Part shown: piece after piece, positions 18,562 through 27,763 of the stretch | Position numbering within the stretch: position 1 is the stretch's first letter | Layout: every line of letters begins with the position of its first letter | Assembly: GCF_002744755.1 (NCBI RefSeq) | Contig: NZ_KZ319290.1 | Span: forward strand, 257,750 to 321,749 | Source of the DNA: Leeuwenhoekiella nanhaiensis | GTDB taxonomy: Bacteria; Bacteroidota; Bacteroidia; Flavobacteriales; Flavobacteriaceae | Reading direction: 5' to 3' | Length of the DNA stretch: 64,000 nt | Position numbers and translations under genes: made by a program | Notes under the pieces: generated by a model | What the model was told of the DNA's origin: nothing | Database searches by the model: none | Seen by the model: only the letters and a program-made list of their open reading frames with translations

Positions 18562-19419
18562 TTAATTTCTAACAGGTTGATTTAAAATCAAATCGAGATA
18601 CAGGTTTACCTTTGCTTTCAATTCCTTACGGTGTGCAATAAAATCAAGGAAACCGTGCTCCTTTAAAAATTCTGCTGTTTGAAAATCTTCCGGTAATTCC
18701 TGCCCGGTTGTATCGCGCACCACACGCGGACCTGCAAACCCAATAAGAGCACCGGGTTCAGAAATATTAATGTCTCCCAGCATTGCAAAAGATGCAGTTG
18801 TACCACCCGTTGTAGGATCTGTACAAAGTGAGATGTAAGGTATTTTAGCTTCTGCAAGTTGAGCCAGCTTAGCTGAGGTTTTAGCAAGTTGCATTAATGA
18901 TAATGCAGCTTCCATCATACGAGCACCACCAGATTTTGAAATGATGAGTAAAGGCACATTGTTTTTAAGGGAATAATCTGCCGCACGGGCAATTTTTTCG
19001 CCTACAACAGAACCCATAGAACCACCAATAAATTTGAAATCCATCGCAGCAACTACGAGGTCTTTGCCCATACTTTTGCCTACTGCGGTGCGCACAGCGT
19101 CTTTCAGGCCGGTTTTGTTTTCGGCATCTTTAAGACGGTCAACGTATTTTTTAGTGTCTTCAAAATTCAAAGGATCTTTTGAAGTCAGGTTTTTGTCAAG
19201 TTCCTTGTATTTGCCTTCGTCAAAAAGGATCGAAAAATATTCCTCACTGCCTATGCGTACGTGATAGTCATCTTCCGGACTCACGTAGAAATTTTTAGCC
19301 AATTCCTCAGAGTCGATAATTTTTCCGGTAGGAGATTTGTACCAAAGACCTTTAGGGACGTCTTTTTTATTTTCGGTAGCCGTTTGAATTCCTTTTTCTT
19401 TCCGTTTAAACCAAGCCAT
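18562..19419 (-). CDS. accD: Acetyl-CoA carboxylase carboxyltransferase subunit beta
   Basis: The 285-residue protein is the beta half of the carboxyltransferase that forms malonyl-CoA for fatty acid synthesis. It opens with [13 protein letters not shown] and carries the crotonase-fold core: [49 protein letters not shown] and [13 protein letters not shown]. The N-terminal part that in E. coli is a four-Cys zinc ribbon reads YKSPTGK and VSPEDDYH here, and the first 60 residues contain no Cys, so the zinc site is lost. Related flavobacterial proteins appear to share this, from memory. The alpha subunit is not in the window. Confidence 0.95.
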   Translation of the reverse strand: MAWFKRKEKGIQTATENKKDVPKGLWYKSPTGKIIDSEELAKNFYVSPEDDYHVRIGSEEYFSILFDEGKYKELDKNLTSKDPLNFEDTKKYVDRLKDAENKTGLKDAVRTAVGKSMGKDLVVAAMDFKFIGGSMGSVVGEKIARAADYSLKNNVPLLIISKSGGARMMEAALSLMQLAKTSAKLAQLAEAKIPYISLCTDPTTGGTTASFAMLGDINISEPGALIGFAGPRVVRDTTGQELPEDFQTAEFLKEHGFLDFIAHRKELKAKVNLYLDLILNQPVRN

Positions 19420-19483
19420 ATAATGTGTGCTTTTTAAGTTAAGCCTAGAATTTTACTGCTTAATAGTGCAGCTTTTAAGGGTG

Positions 19484-19515
19484 AAAAACCCCAGAATTCG
19501 CGCTCCGGGGTTTTT
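19484..19515 (-). terminator. Terminator of fbaA
   Basis: AAAAACCCC and GGGGTTTTT arms (19484-19492, 19507-19515) form a 9-bp stem with a T-rich 3' arm on the minus strand. It lies 24 bp after the aldolase stop and before accD. Confidence 0.8.
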
Positions 19516-19539
19516 GAGATTTTTTTCGCAGAGCGAAAA

Positions 19540-20607
19540 TTATAAAGTATTTACGTTGTTCAGATCTTCAAAAGCCTGTTCCAGACGGGCGATAAAAGAC
19601 TCTTCTCCCTTGCGTAACCAAACGCGTGGATCGTAATATTTCTTGTTTGGACTATCGTCACCGGTAGGGTTTCCTATTTGAGCCTGCAGGTAATCTGCAT
19701 TGGCGTCAAAATACTTGCGAATTCCTTCAGTAAAAGCCCATTGTAAATCGGTATCAATGTTCATCTTGATTACACCATAGCCAATAGCTTCACGGATTTC
19801 TTCTACAGTAGAACCACTTCCTCCGTGGAAAACGAAATCAATATGATTCTCTTCAACACCGTATTTTTTTGTGATGTATTCCTGAGAATTCTTAAGAATT
19901 TTTGGAGTAAGTTTTACGTTACCAGGCTTGTAAACCCCGTGTACGTTACCAAAAGCAGCAGCGATAGTAAACTGATCGCTCACTTTGCTCAACTCTTCGT
20001 AAGCATAAGCAACTTCTTCAGGCTGTGTATACAATTTCGAAGCATCAACGTCAGAATTGTCAACCCCATCTTCTTCACCACCGGTAATACCCAGTTCGAT
20101 CTCTAGAGTCATATCCATCTTGCTCATACGCTCCAGATACTTTTTGCAAAGCTCAATGTTTTCTTCCAGAGGTTCTTCACTCAGGTCAATCATATGAGAG
20201 CTGAAAAGGGAATGCCCGTGTTCTTTATAGTATTCTTCAGAGGCATCGAGTAAACCGTCAATCCAGGGAAGTAGTTTTTTTGCGCAGTGGTCTGTGTGTA
20301 AAATTACGGTAGCACCATAGCGTTTTGCCAATTCGTGAACGTGTTTTGCCCCTGCAATACCTCCTGCGATAGCCGCCTGCTGGTTTTCGTTAGAATATCC
20401 TTTGCCGGCATTAAACTGAGCTCCACCGTTAGAAAACTGAAGGATTACGGGGGAATTCAATTTAGCAGCTGTTTCTAAAACTCCGTTGATCGTGTTAGAG
20501 CCGATTACGTTTACCGCGGGTAGTGCATAACCGTTTTCTTTAGCGTGTTTAAAAATTGCCTGAACTTCTTTTCCGGTTGCAACTCCCGGTTTGATCGTAT
20601 GACTCAT
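19540..20607 (-). CDS. fbaA: Fructose-bisphosphate aldolase, class II
   Basis: The 355-residue zinc enzyme splits fructose 1,6-bisphosphate into DHAP and glyceraldehyde 3-phosphate. The metal-ligand motif VILHTDHCAKK, ELGITGGEEDGVDN, AFGNVHGVYKPGNVKL, VFHGGSGSTVEEIREAI and VIKMNIDTDLQWAFTEGI identify the class IIA (E. coli FbaA) type. Length is standard. It is flanked by its own promoter-like element and its own terminator, so it is probably monocistronic. Confidence 0.97.
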   Translation of the reverse strand: MSHTIKPGVATGKEVQAIFKHAKENGYALPAVNVIGSNTINGVLETAAKLNSPVILQFSNGGAQFNAGKGYSNENQQAAIAGGIAGAKHVHELAKRYGATVILHTDHCAKKLLPWIDGLLDASEEYYKEHGHSLFSSHMIDLSEEPLEENIELCKKYLERMSKMDMTLEIELGITGGEEDGVDNSDVDASKLYTQPEEVAYAYEELSKVSDQFTIAAAFGNVHGVYKPGNVKLTPKILKNSQEYITKKYGVEENHIDFVFHGGSGSTVEEIREAIGYGVIKMNIDTDLQWAFTEGIRKYFDANADYLQAQIGNPTGDDSPNKKYYDPRVWLRKGEESFIARLEQAFEDLNNVNTL

Positions 20608-20633
20608 AAAATTTTGGTTTCTTAATTAGTGTG

Positions 20634-20641
20634 CAAAATTA
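20634..20641 (-). promoter_or_regulatory. -7 promoter element of fbaA
   Basis: TAATTTTG on the minus strand matches TAnnTTTG and sits 26 bp before the fbaA ATG. No clear -33 element was found. Confidence 0.45.
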
Positions 20642-20671
20642 ATAAAATATTAGGGGTTATCCCATTCTATT

Positions 20672-23278
20672 TTAGAAAGGATAATTTATACCTACGTTAA
20701 ATACCGCATTATTCAGGTTGGTGTTTTTAAACCAGCGCTCTCCGAGGGGTAATGCAGGATCGTAGGTTTTAAAGCCTATATCAAAACGAATTACGAAAAA
20801 GCTAAAGTCGTATCTAAAGCCAAAACCTGTTCCAACTGCAATATCACGAAGACTGGAAAAACCAGTAAATGTAGCCTGCGGGTCATCAACATTGTCGAGT
20901 GCGTTCCAGATGTTTCCAACATCGGTAAATACAGCTCCTTTCAGGTCTCCAAATATCTTAAAGCGTTGTTCTACGTTAAAAGCCAGTTTCATGTTAGCCT
21001 CGTTAAAATCATTGGGGCTGTCTGTGCTTCCCGGTCCAAGACGGAATGCCTGCCAGGCCCGGTTATCGTTAGATCCACCGCCAAAAAAACTGCGAATAAA
21101 CGGAATGCTATTCGAATTACCATAGGGAATAGCGATTCCTCCATATGCTCGTACTGCAAGTATGTTATCATTGCCAAAATCCCAGTGTTTGATAAAGTCA
21201 AGCTCGGTCTTTATATATTGCGAGAAGCGCACGCCTAAAACCCGGGACGAGCCATCTTCATTTTTAGGCAGCCCTATTAAATCACTCAATGCACTTAATG
21301 TGTTTCCTGCCAACTCAATTTTTGCTCTGAAGCTGGAGAACTCATCATCAAATAGCGTCTCGCGTGTATTTCTAAAATAGGTAAATGAGGTTGCTAAAAT
21401 GAGGTTGTCTTCAGTAAGACGTCTGCGACGGTCTTCAATGTTAATGACATCATTAAATTCTGCCGTGGTTACTGTGAAATTTCGGTTTCTTACATCTCTA
21501 ATGAATGACAATGAACCGTCAGGTATGGTCAAATCTCCATTCTCATTGATGTAGTCCTGTGTTTGAGACGGATAATTTTGGGCTATGTCATTCAGCTCCT
21601 GATACGAGTTTTCATAAACCCTGAAATAATTAGGAATGTTTAGGTTGCGTATGTATTGAATATCAAAAAGGTCAAAGCGGTAATTGAGTTTTGAAGTAGG
21701 AGACCACTTGTAATTTATACCGCCGGTTACATTTTGTTTATCCAGACCTATGTTTTGTTGTATGCCTATACCCGTTGTGAAGCTAGTAGAAGGAGACATA
21801 TCCGGAGTTATAAATGGCGTATTAATGGGGAAAAAGATACGTGGGATAGTCAGGCTGACATCAGCGCCAATTTCGGTAATATCAAAAAGCTCAGGACTGT
21901 TGCTCCCGGCAGCAGTACGTGAATCTCCTATACTCGCACGTCCCGAAATCTGTAGGGTTTCCATCCCGCCAAGAATATTACGTATGCGTAGCGAACCACC
22001 ACCGGCGATACCAAAACGCTGAATGTTTGAGGTCGAAACATCAAAATCTGCCCGCAGGTTAAACTTAGGTAACGGAGTCAGGTAAATATTTGCAATGAGA
22101 TCAGTGCCTTCAGGATCGTTGGGGTCTTCTGAATAGCGCAAATCGGGATACCGGAAGGTACCCAGCTGGCTCAACCGGATTAGTGATTTGTTGCGCGACT
22201 CATCGCTGTAGGTGTCGCCGGGTTTAACAAAAATAGCATCGGTGAGGTATTTAGGTTTGTAGCGTATCTCGTCGTAGGCATATAAATGATAGTCGTTGAG
22301 TGATGTACTGTCCTGAATACGGTTATCGCGGAGCGAAAACCCGTAGTCGGTTACCACATTAACCCGGCTGATGCGGTGCACTTTTAAGGGTACTTCATAA
22401 ACCGAGTCTCTGCTGCGTATTTCCCGGTTTTTGATGTATAATTCCAGATTCACCTTATAATCGGTATTGACCGAATCTCCAATAAAACTGATATACTCCC
22501 GATCGAAATAAAACAAACCGTTGTTACGCATCAAATCGGTTAAACGGGCAGTTTCGGCATTGATATCGAGCAATTCATACTGAGCTCCGGTTTTGATAAC
22601 TGACTCGTCCGTGTGTTTGCGATAAATGGAATCTGCCGCTGCAGACTTTATAAACGTTTTCAGCGAATCTATATAATAGGGCTTGCCGGTATTTACGGTA
22701 TAGGTTACTTGTCCTTTTTTAGCCGTGCTGTCGCCTTGAATCTTATAGGTAGTTTCGGCCCTAAACCAGCCCTTACTGTTGTAATATTCCGTTAAGCGGT
22801 TTGCCGAGCGCTTCACCAGGTTTTCAGAGATTATTGAGGGCTCCTCGCCAAAATTCTTAAGCACCTCATTAAAATTCACTCTGAAGTCGATGTATTTATC
22901 CAGCTGCTTTCGCGAAAGCCAGGCCGTGTAAAATTCCCGTCGGTTTTCATTATCAATAAAACGTGCCTGCATGATCGAATCGATATTGGGGCGCGCCCAG
23001 TTATAAATGTACAGGCGTATTGGAGAGCCCAACAAAGGCAGGCGGGTATTGGGCTGCTGGTACGGTATGTTGTTGATGGAGTAGGACTCTTCAGGCTCGT
23101 CGTTGACGATGATTTCATTTTCGGTAAGCAGGAGTTTCCCTTCGGGCACTCGTTTAACGGCGTTGCAACCTGCTAAAAGAAGCAGAAGAATGAATATTAA
23201 TCCTATTTTTGCGGGAATTTGTTGCAAGGGCGTTTTTTCAAAATAACTCCAAAAATACACATTAGGCGTGGTTAGCAA
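20672..23278 (-). CDS. TamL-type BamA/TamA family outer membrane lipoprotein
   Basis: The 868-residue protein has a hydrophobic N-terminal segment ending in a lipobox (LLLLAGC, Cys38), POTRA-like alpha/beta repeats (about 40-400) and a C-terminal Omp85 beta-barrel (about 430-868). Barrel features are GFRYDFSFFVIRFDIGFK and GERWF, with a terminal NVGINYPF strand. In Bacteroidota such lipidated TamA homologues (TamL) act in outer membrane protein assembly. The ATG overlaps the divergent RNA methyltransferase ORF by 11 bp. An alternative TTG at 23227 would give a more usual 20-residue lipoprotein signal and remove the overlap. The barrel assignment is firm; the start is uncertain. Confidence 0.88.
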   Translation of the reverse strand: MLTTPNVYFWSYFEKTPLQQIPAKIGLIFILLLLLAGCNAVKRVPEGKLLLTENEIIVNDEPEESYSINNIPYQQPNTRLPLLGSPIRLYIYNWARPNIDSIMQARFIDNENRREFYTAWLSRKQLDKYIDFRVNFNEVLKNFGEEPSIISENLVKRSANRLTEYYNSKGWFRAETTYKIQGDSTAKKGQVTYTVNTGKPYYIDSLKTFIKSAAADSIYRKHTDESVIKTGAQYELLDINAETARLTDLMRNNGLFYFDREYISFIGDSVNTDYKVNLELYIKNREIRSRDSVYEVPLKVHRISRVNVVTDYGFSLRDNRIQDSTSLNDYHLYAYDEIRYKPKYLTDAIFVKPGDTYSDESRNKSLIRLSQLGTFRYPDLRYSEDPNDPEGTDLIANIYLTPLPKFNLRADFDVSTSNIQRFGIAGGGSLRIRNILGGMETLQISGRASIGDSRTAAGSNSPELFDITEIGADVSLTIPRIFFPINTPFITPDMSPSTSFTTGIGIQQNIGLDKQNVTGGINYKWSPTSKLNYRFDLFDIQYIRNLNIPNYFRVYENSYQELNDIAQNYPSQTQDYINENGDLTIPDGSLSFIRDVRNRNFTVTTAEFNDVINIEDRRRRLTEDNLILATSFTYFRNTRETLFDDEFSSFRAKIELAGNTLSALSDLIGLPKNEDGSSRVLGVRFSQYIKTELDFIKHWDFGNDNILAVRAYGGIAIPYGNSNSIPFIRSFFGGGSNDNRAWQAFRLGPGSTDSPNDFNEANMKLAFNVEQRFKIFGDLKGAVFTDVGNIWNALDNVDDPQATFTGFSSLRDIAVGTGFGFRYDFSFFVIRFDIGFKTYDPALPLGERWFKNTNLNNAVFNVGINYPF

Positions 23279-23987
23279 AAGCCAAATAAAATTAATAACG
23301 AGCCTGGCTCAAAAAAAGTACCGGCAACAGCATGGTCTTTTTGTGGTTGAGGGTTTAAAGGGGATCGAAGAGTTCTTAGACTCGAGCTTAAGCCTGCATA
23401 GTCTCTATGCCTTACCCGGTTATTTTGAGACTGAAAAATCCCGAATTGAAGTAGACGATCGTGAACTCAAGAAAATCAGTTTTTTAAAAACTCCGCAGAA
23501 AGCTCTGGCGGTATTTCATATTCCTGAAGCAGGCGAGGAGCTCAATCAGGGACTTACTCTTGTTCTCGATGAGGTGCGTGATCCCGGCAATCTGGGTACC
23601 ATAATCAGATATTGCGACTGGTACGGAATTAAAAACGTGATTTGCTCAAACCAGACAGTTGATTGCTACAATCCAAAAGTGGTACAGGCTACGATGGGTT
23701 CTTTAACGCGGGTTACCGTAAACTACAAAGATTTGGAGCACTATCTTAGATCAGCACAGCATCCGGTCTATGGTGCGTTTATGGACGGCGCTTCGGTTTA
23801 TGGGCAGACTTTACCTCAAGATGCAATTTTAATTTTGGGAAATGAAGCCAATGGCATTTCAAAAGAAGTCGAAGCTCTGGTTCAGCATAGAATCGCGATT
23901 CCACGCTTCGGCACCCACGAAACCGAAAGCCTCAATGTAGCTGTCGCAGGTGCTATTTTGGTAAGTGAATTTAAGCGAAGCGGATAG
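23268..23987 (+). CDS. TrmH/SpoU family RNA 2'-O-methyltransferase
   Basis: The 239-residue protein has an N-terminal substrate-binding part (about 1-85; QIKLITSLAQKKYRQQ, FVVEGLKGIEEFL) and a SPOUT catalytic domain (about 95-239). The three SPOUT motifs are LDEVRDPGNLGTIIR, LILGNEANGIS and ESLNVAVAGAILVSEF. The knotted fold binds SAM and methylates rRNA or tRNA ribose; the target cannot be told. The ATG at 23268 gives the usual start MVSKSQIKLI. It is divergent from the TamL gene with overlapping 5' ends and convergent with the next gene (1-bp gap). Confidence 0.92.
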   Translation: MVSKSQIKLITSLAQKKYRQQHGLFVVEGLKGIEEFLDSSLSLHSLYALPGYFETEKSRIEVDDRELKKISFLKTPQKALAVFHIPEAGEELNQGLTLVLDEVRDPGNLGTIIRYCDWYGIKNVICSNQTVDCYNPKVVQATMGSLTRVTVNYKDLEHYLRSAQHPVYGAFMDGASVYGQTLPQDAILILGNEANGISKEVEALVQHRIAIPRFGTHETESLNVAVAGAILVSEFKRSG

Positions 23988-23988
23988 C

Positions 23989-24738
23989 CTACTTTATGGC
24001 GCAAATACGCAGACGCTTATAATCTGCATAAAAATGGCCGTCTTTAAAAAGAACGGGACGCAACTGTTCCTGAACCTGCTGTTTTATTTTCAAAGCTTCT
24101 TCCTGCGGGATGTCATTAAAATATTTTCCGCCAAACATATCAAGCCAGTCCACGATTCCATTTTCAGGATCCTGAAGTTTTGTAGGTCTGTCATAAAGAT
24201 GTGCAAAGGTGACCTTAAAGCCGCGCTGCTCCAGAAAATGACAATACGTACCCAGCTTGGGGAAATACCAATTTGTGATTCGGGATTGTTTCGTGTAACC
24301 GTGTTCTTTAAGCGTTGTGCTCAGCGCGGTAGTAATGCTGCTGATGTTGCCGTTGCCACCCATTTCAAGCAGCAGTCTTCCGTCTGGCTTGAGATTACTA
24401 TACATGCAGGAAATTACAGCTTCGGGATTCAAAATCCAATGCAAAGTGGCGTTGCTGAAAATCGCATCGTAAGGTTGCGAATCGATAAAACTTTCTCCTT
24501 TGGCTTTAATGAATTTTATGTTAGGAAATTTGGCCTTTGCCGCCTCAATCATTTTTTCTGAAGCATCGAGCCCCACGAGTTCGGCGCCACTTTCTGCAAT
24601 TGCCGCAGTAAGTTCGCCCGTCCCGCAACCCAGATCAAGAATGCGCTCGCCGGCCTGCGGATTGAGCATGCTCAGGAGGTCTTTGCCGTAATTAAAAACA
24701 AAGCCGTGTTTCTCTCTATATAAATCGGTTTGCCACAT
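23989..24738 (-). CDS. Class I SAM-dependent methyltransferase (trans-aconitate methyltransferase-like)
   Basis: The 249-residue protein has a Rossmann methyltransferase core: motif I ILDLGCGTGELTAAI, motif II VGLDASEKMIEAA, and DAIFSNATLHWI (post-motif II), which resembles Tam-type enzymes. No membrane segment is visible. Its ATG overlaps the porT stop by 1 base (TAATG on the minus strand), implying translational coupling at the end of a ubiE-porT-methyltransferase operon. The substrate is unknown. Confidence 0.85.
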   Translation of the reverse strand: MWQTDLYREKHGFVFNYGKDLLSMLNPQAGERILDLGCGTGELTAAIAESGAELVGLDASEKMIEAAKAKFPNIKFIKAKGESFIDSQPYDAIFSNATLHWILNPEAVISCMYSNLKPDGRLLLEMGGNGNISSITTALSTTLKEHGYTKQSRITNWYFPKLGTYCHFLEQRGFKVTFAHLYDRPTKLQDPENGIVDWLDMFGGKYFNDIPQEEALKIKQQVQEQLRPVLFKDGHFYADYKRLRICAIK

Positions 24739-25439
24739 TATTGAAAGGTGAAATTTAAAAAGATACCCCGTGACTGCATAACTTCAATGTTTGAAGTATA
24801 CAGACTGTTAGGGTCTTCGTCGCGTACCAGCTCGTCGCTTAATGCGAATACGCCGCGTATGCTGGGTGAAAATTTAAAATAGGGCAGGTATAAATCAATA
24901 CCAAAACCTACTTCATAATAAAAGGTATTGTTAGTCATTCGAAACTGCCCTGCACTGTTATCATCCGGGTTTTTTTCGTTGCTCGAAAGGTTATACGAGT
25001 AACTGACGCCGCCCACTACAAAGGGTTTGAAATTATTGAGCCTTTTGGTTGAAAACTTTAAAAGTAACGGAATGTGAATGTAGGTGGAGTTCAGTTCGCG
25101 CAAGCGGTCATTATCTTCTCCGGGAATGTCAGTAAAAATAAGGTTTCGGCCGTTGTAGACGAGTCCGGGTTCAAGGCGTAGGTCTAAATAATCATTGATG
25201 CGCTTGTTGCCCAGCAGACCTACGTTAAAGCCATAGCTTTGCTCCACAAAAATATCGGGCCGCTGCTCGTAATAGTCAAAGTTGAAATCGTAGCGGTTAA
25301 CGCCGAAGTAATAGCCCCAGCTCCAGGGTTTTTTATCAAAATTCTCATCGTTAAGTACCCGCTCACGCGTAAGAAACTGCGCCTGAAGCGATGGTACGAA
25401 GAAAATTAATAAGAAGGCTGAAAGTAGTAACCTGCGCAT
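24738..25439 (-). CDS. porT: PorT family type IX secretion outer membrane protein
   Basis: The 233-residue protein has a signal peptide (MRRLLLSAFLLIFF to LQAQ) followed by an eight-strand-like outer membrane barrel (WSWGYYFGVNRYDFNF, LRLEPGLVY, PLLLKFS, VVGGVSYSYNLS, YYEVGFGIDLYLPYF, GIFLNFTFQ). PorT is required for type IX secretion in flavobacteria and Porphyromonas. The position directly behind ubiE matches the arrangement recalled for other flavobacteria. The ATG at 25439 was preferred over 25514 because it starts a clean signal peptide 4 bp after the ubiE stop. Confidence 0.88.
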   Translation of the reverse strand: MRRLLLSAFLLIFFVPSLQAQFLTRERVLNDENFDKKPWSWGYYFGVNRYDFNFDYYEQRPDIFVEQSYGFNVGLLGNKRINDYLDLRLEPGLVYNGRNLIFTDIPGEDNDRLRELNSTYIHIPLLLKFSTKRLNNFKPFVVGGVSYSYNLSSNEKNPDDNSAGQFRMTNNTFYYEVGFGIDLYLPYFKFSPSIRGVFALSDELVRDEDPNSLYTSNIEVMQSRGIFLNFTFQ

Positions 25440-25443
25440 AAAT

Positions 25444-26172
25444 TTATTTTGATGCTGTGTAAATGGTGGCCACCCCAAAAGTTTGTGGGTGATCTTCAAC
25501 ATTAGTAAACCCAATTTTGCGCAAAATATTGTTAAGTCGTTCTCCGTAAGGGAAAACCGATGCGCTTTCGCTCAAATAGGCATAAGCGTCACGATCTTTA
25601 GAAAAAACACGGCCTATAAGGGGCAGAATTCTTCGGGAATACAGGTTATAGCCCTGTTTAAAAGGTGTTTTTGTAGGCACCGAAGTTTCCAGAATGACAA
25701 AAATTCCTCCGGGTTTGAGTACGCGTAGAATTTCGGCCAGGCCTTTTTCGAGGGTTTCAAAATTCCGAATACCGAAAGCGACAGTAATTGCATCAAAATG
25801 ATTCTCTTCAAACGGAAGGTTTTCCGAATCGCCCTGCACCATTTCGATCTGGGCATCAAGACCTTTTTGTTTGATTTTAGCTTTGCCCACGTTGAGCATT
25901 CCGGCAGAAATATCAAGACCAATGATTTCTTTTGCTCCGGTCTTAACCAGGTTAATGGCTAGGTCTCCCGTACCTGTGGCTACATCCAGAACGCGTTCGG
26001 GTTGCGTGTCACCTACAAGTTTAACTACTTTTTTACGCCATTTGACATCAATACCAAAAGAAATAACCCGATTAAGACCGTCATACTCACCAGAAATGGT
26101 ATCAAACATCTTTTCAACCTGTTGGCGCTTGGTCTGGTCAGAATTTTTGTAAGGATTTATATTGCCGCTCAT
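25444..26172 (-). CDS. ubiE: Demethylmenaquinone methyltransferase
   Basis: The 242-residue SAM enzyme performs the last C-methylation of menaquinone synthesis. Motifs are VEKMFDTISGEYDGLNRV, motif I VLDVATGTGDLA, IGLDISAGML, FDAITVAFGIRNFE and EILRVLKPGG. The ATG at 26172 (MSGNINPYKNS) was chosen over 26205 because the -7 element at 26187-26194 lies between the two. It heads the ubiE-porT-methyltransferase operon. Confidence 0.95.
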   Translation of the reverse strand: MSGNINPYKNSDQTKRQQVEKMFDTISGEYDGLNRVISFGIDVKWRKKVVKLVGDTQPERVLDVATGTGDLAINLVKTGAKEIIGLDISAGMLNVGKAKIKQKGLDAQIEMVQGDSENLPFEENHFDAITVAFGIRNFETLEKGLAEILRVLKPGGIFVILETSVPTKTPFKQGYNLYSRRILPLIGRVFSKDRDAYAYLSESASVFPYGERLNNILRKIGFTNVEDHPQTFGVATIYTASK

Positions 26173-26186
26173 CGCTAATTTTTTAG

Positions 26187-26194
26187 CAAATATA
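26187..26194 (-). promoter_or_regulatory. -7 promoter element of the ubiE-porT operon
   Basis: TATATTTG on the minus strand matches TAnnTTTG and would start transcription about 10 nt before the ATG at 26172, deciding against the longer ORF start. No clear -33 element was found. Confidence 0.5.
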
Positions 26195-26290
26195 GTGTTT
26201 GTCATCAGATGCTCTCGTTGAGTTTTTGATTTTAAAGAAAGAGCGGTGTTGGAGAGTTCTTAATTTTTCGGGCGATACTTGTGAATAATG

Positions 26291-26298
26291 TATCTTTG
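26291..26298 (+). promoter_or_regulatory. -7 promoter element upstream of trkA
   Basis: TATCTTTG matches TAnnTTTG. It would give a leader of about 110 nt before the trkA ATG. No convincing -33 element was found. Confidence 0.4.
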
Positions 26299-26413
26299 CA
26301 ACACTTTATTTACTAGCCGGTTAAAATAACTTGCTGGTCTTAATCGTAATCCTTTCTCATCAGCCCCTATGAATGCTTGTGTTTCGGGATTTTTTTAGAT
26401 TTTAAAGAGAACT

Positions 26414-27763
26414 ATGAAAATCGTAATTGCTGGTGCCGGTGAAGTTGGATTTCACCTGGCAAAACTTCTTTCTTTTGAATCTCAGGATATCACCCTGATT
26501 GACATCGACAAGGAAAGTATTGCCTATGCCGATACGCATCTCGATATTAGAACCATACGCGGCGATTCCACTTCAATACAAACGCTGAAAGACGCCCGCA
26601 TTGACAGCACAGACCTTATTATTGCGGTAACAGCAAGTGAGACTACTAATATTACAGTTTGTGTGCTGGCTAAGCAAATGGGAGCCAAGCGCACCATTGC
26701 CCGAATATCCAATACAGAATTTATAGAAAATCAGGAAGTCGCCGGATTTAAAAAATTTGGTATTGATGAACTGATTTCACCCGAAAGTCTGGCCGCATCA
26801 GAAATTGAATTGCTGCTGAGTCAGTCTGCCTTTAATGATAGTTACGAGTTTGAAGAGGGGGCTTTAACGATGGTTGGGACTTCTCTGAGTCGTACCGCTT
26901 CTTTTGTAGGTAAAAGTGTCAAGGAAGCAGCCCGTATTTTTCCTGAACTGCATTTTATGCCAATCGCCATTCAGCGCGAAGGCACACAATATACCTTAAT
27001 TCCCCGGGGAGATACCATTTTCAAAGAAGGCGATCAGGTGTATTTTATGACCGTAAAAGGCGGGGTTGAGGAAATATACAAGCTTACCGGTAAGGTACAC
27101 GAGGATATTAAAAATGTGATGATTTTGGGCGGAAGTAAAATCGGCTTTAAAACCGCTCGTGATTTATGTTCTGAAAGTTTTAATGTAAAGCTGGTTGAAA
27201 AGGACAACGATAAGGCTTTTGATATTGCCGAAAAATTGCCAAAAGCTTTGGTGATTAATGGTGACGGAAGAAATGTAGAATTGCTCGAAGAGGAGAATAT
27301 CTACGATATGGATGCCTTTATCGCGGTTACCGGAAACAGCGAGACCAATATCATGTCGTGCCTCGTGGCCAAATCAAAAGGCGTTAAAAAAACTATCGCG
27401 CTGGTTGAGAATATGGATTATTTTCAGCTTTCGCACAGTATTGGCATTGATACGCTGATCAATAAAAAGCTGCTTGCAGCAAATAATATTTTCAGATACA
27501 TCAGAAAAGGTGATGTGGTCGCAATGACCAAGCTCAACAATATGAATGCAGAGTTGCTTGAGTTTATCGCCAAGCCCAATTCAAAAGTTATAGGCAAGCG
27601 TATAAAAGATATTGATTTCCCAAGATCAGCAACCATAGGTGGTATTGTACGTGATGGGGTAGGAATCATTGCTTTGGGCGAAAATAAAATACAGGTGGGT
27701 GACCGCATTGTGGTATGCTGCCTGCTGCGCTCTATCAACAAAGTTGAACGTATGTTTATCTAA
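26414..27763 (+). CDS. trkA: Trk potassium uptake regulatory subunit TrkA
   Basis: The 449-residue cytosolic protein has two RCK_N-RCK_C pairs. The first nucleotide site is MKIVIAGAGEVGFHLAKLL with acidic TLIDID at the strand end; the second reads VMILGGSKIGFKTARDL. RCK_C lobes lie at about 145-230 and 370-449. It gates the TrkH channel in response to NAD(H) or ATP. The stop and the trkH start overlap by one base (TAATG), so both subunits are translationally coupled. Confidence 0.96.
   Translation: MKIVIAGAGEVGFHLAKLLSFESQDITLIDIDKESIAYADTHLDIRTIRGDSTSIQTLKDARIDSTDLIIAVTASETTNITVCVLAKQMGAKRTIARISNTEFIENQEVAGFKKFGIDELISPESLAASEIELLLSQSAFNDSYEFEEGALTMVGTSLSRTASFVGKSVKEAARIFPELHFMPIAIQREGTQYTLIPRGDTIFKEGDQVYFMTVKGGVEEIYKLTGKVHEDIKNVMILGGSKIGFKTARDLCSESFNVKLVEKDNDKAFDIAEKLPKALVINGDGRNVELLEEENIYDMDAFIAVTGNSETNIMSCLVAKSKGVKKTIALVENMDYFQLSHSIGIDTLINKKLLAANNIFRYIRKGDVVAMTKLNNMNAELLEFIAKPNSKVIGKRIKDIDFPRSATIGGIVRDGVGIIALGENKIQVGDRIVVCCLLRSINKVERMFI

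Noticed and set aside
23965-24561. Plus-strand ORF of 198 codons antisense to the methyltransferase
   Set aside because: It is an antisense shadow of a gene with clear SAM motifs, and its translation shows no family features.
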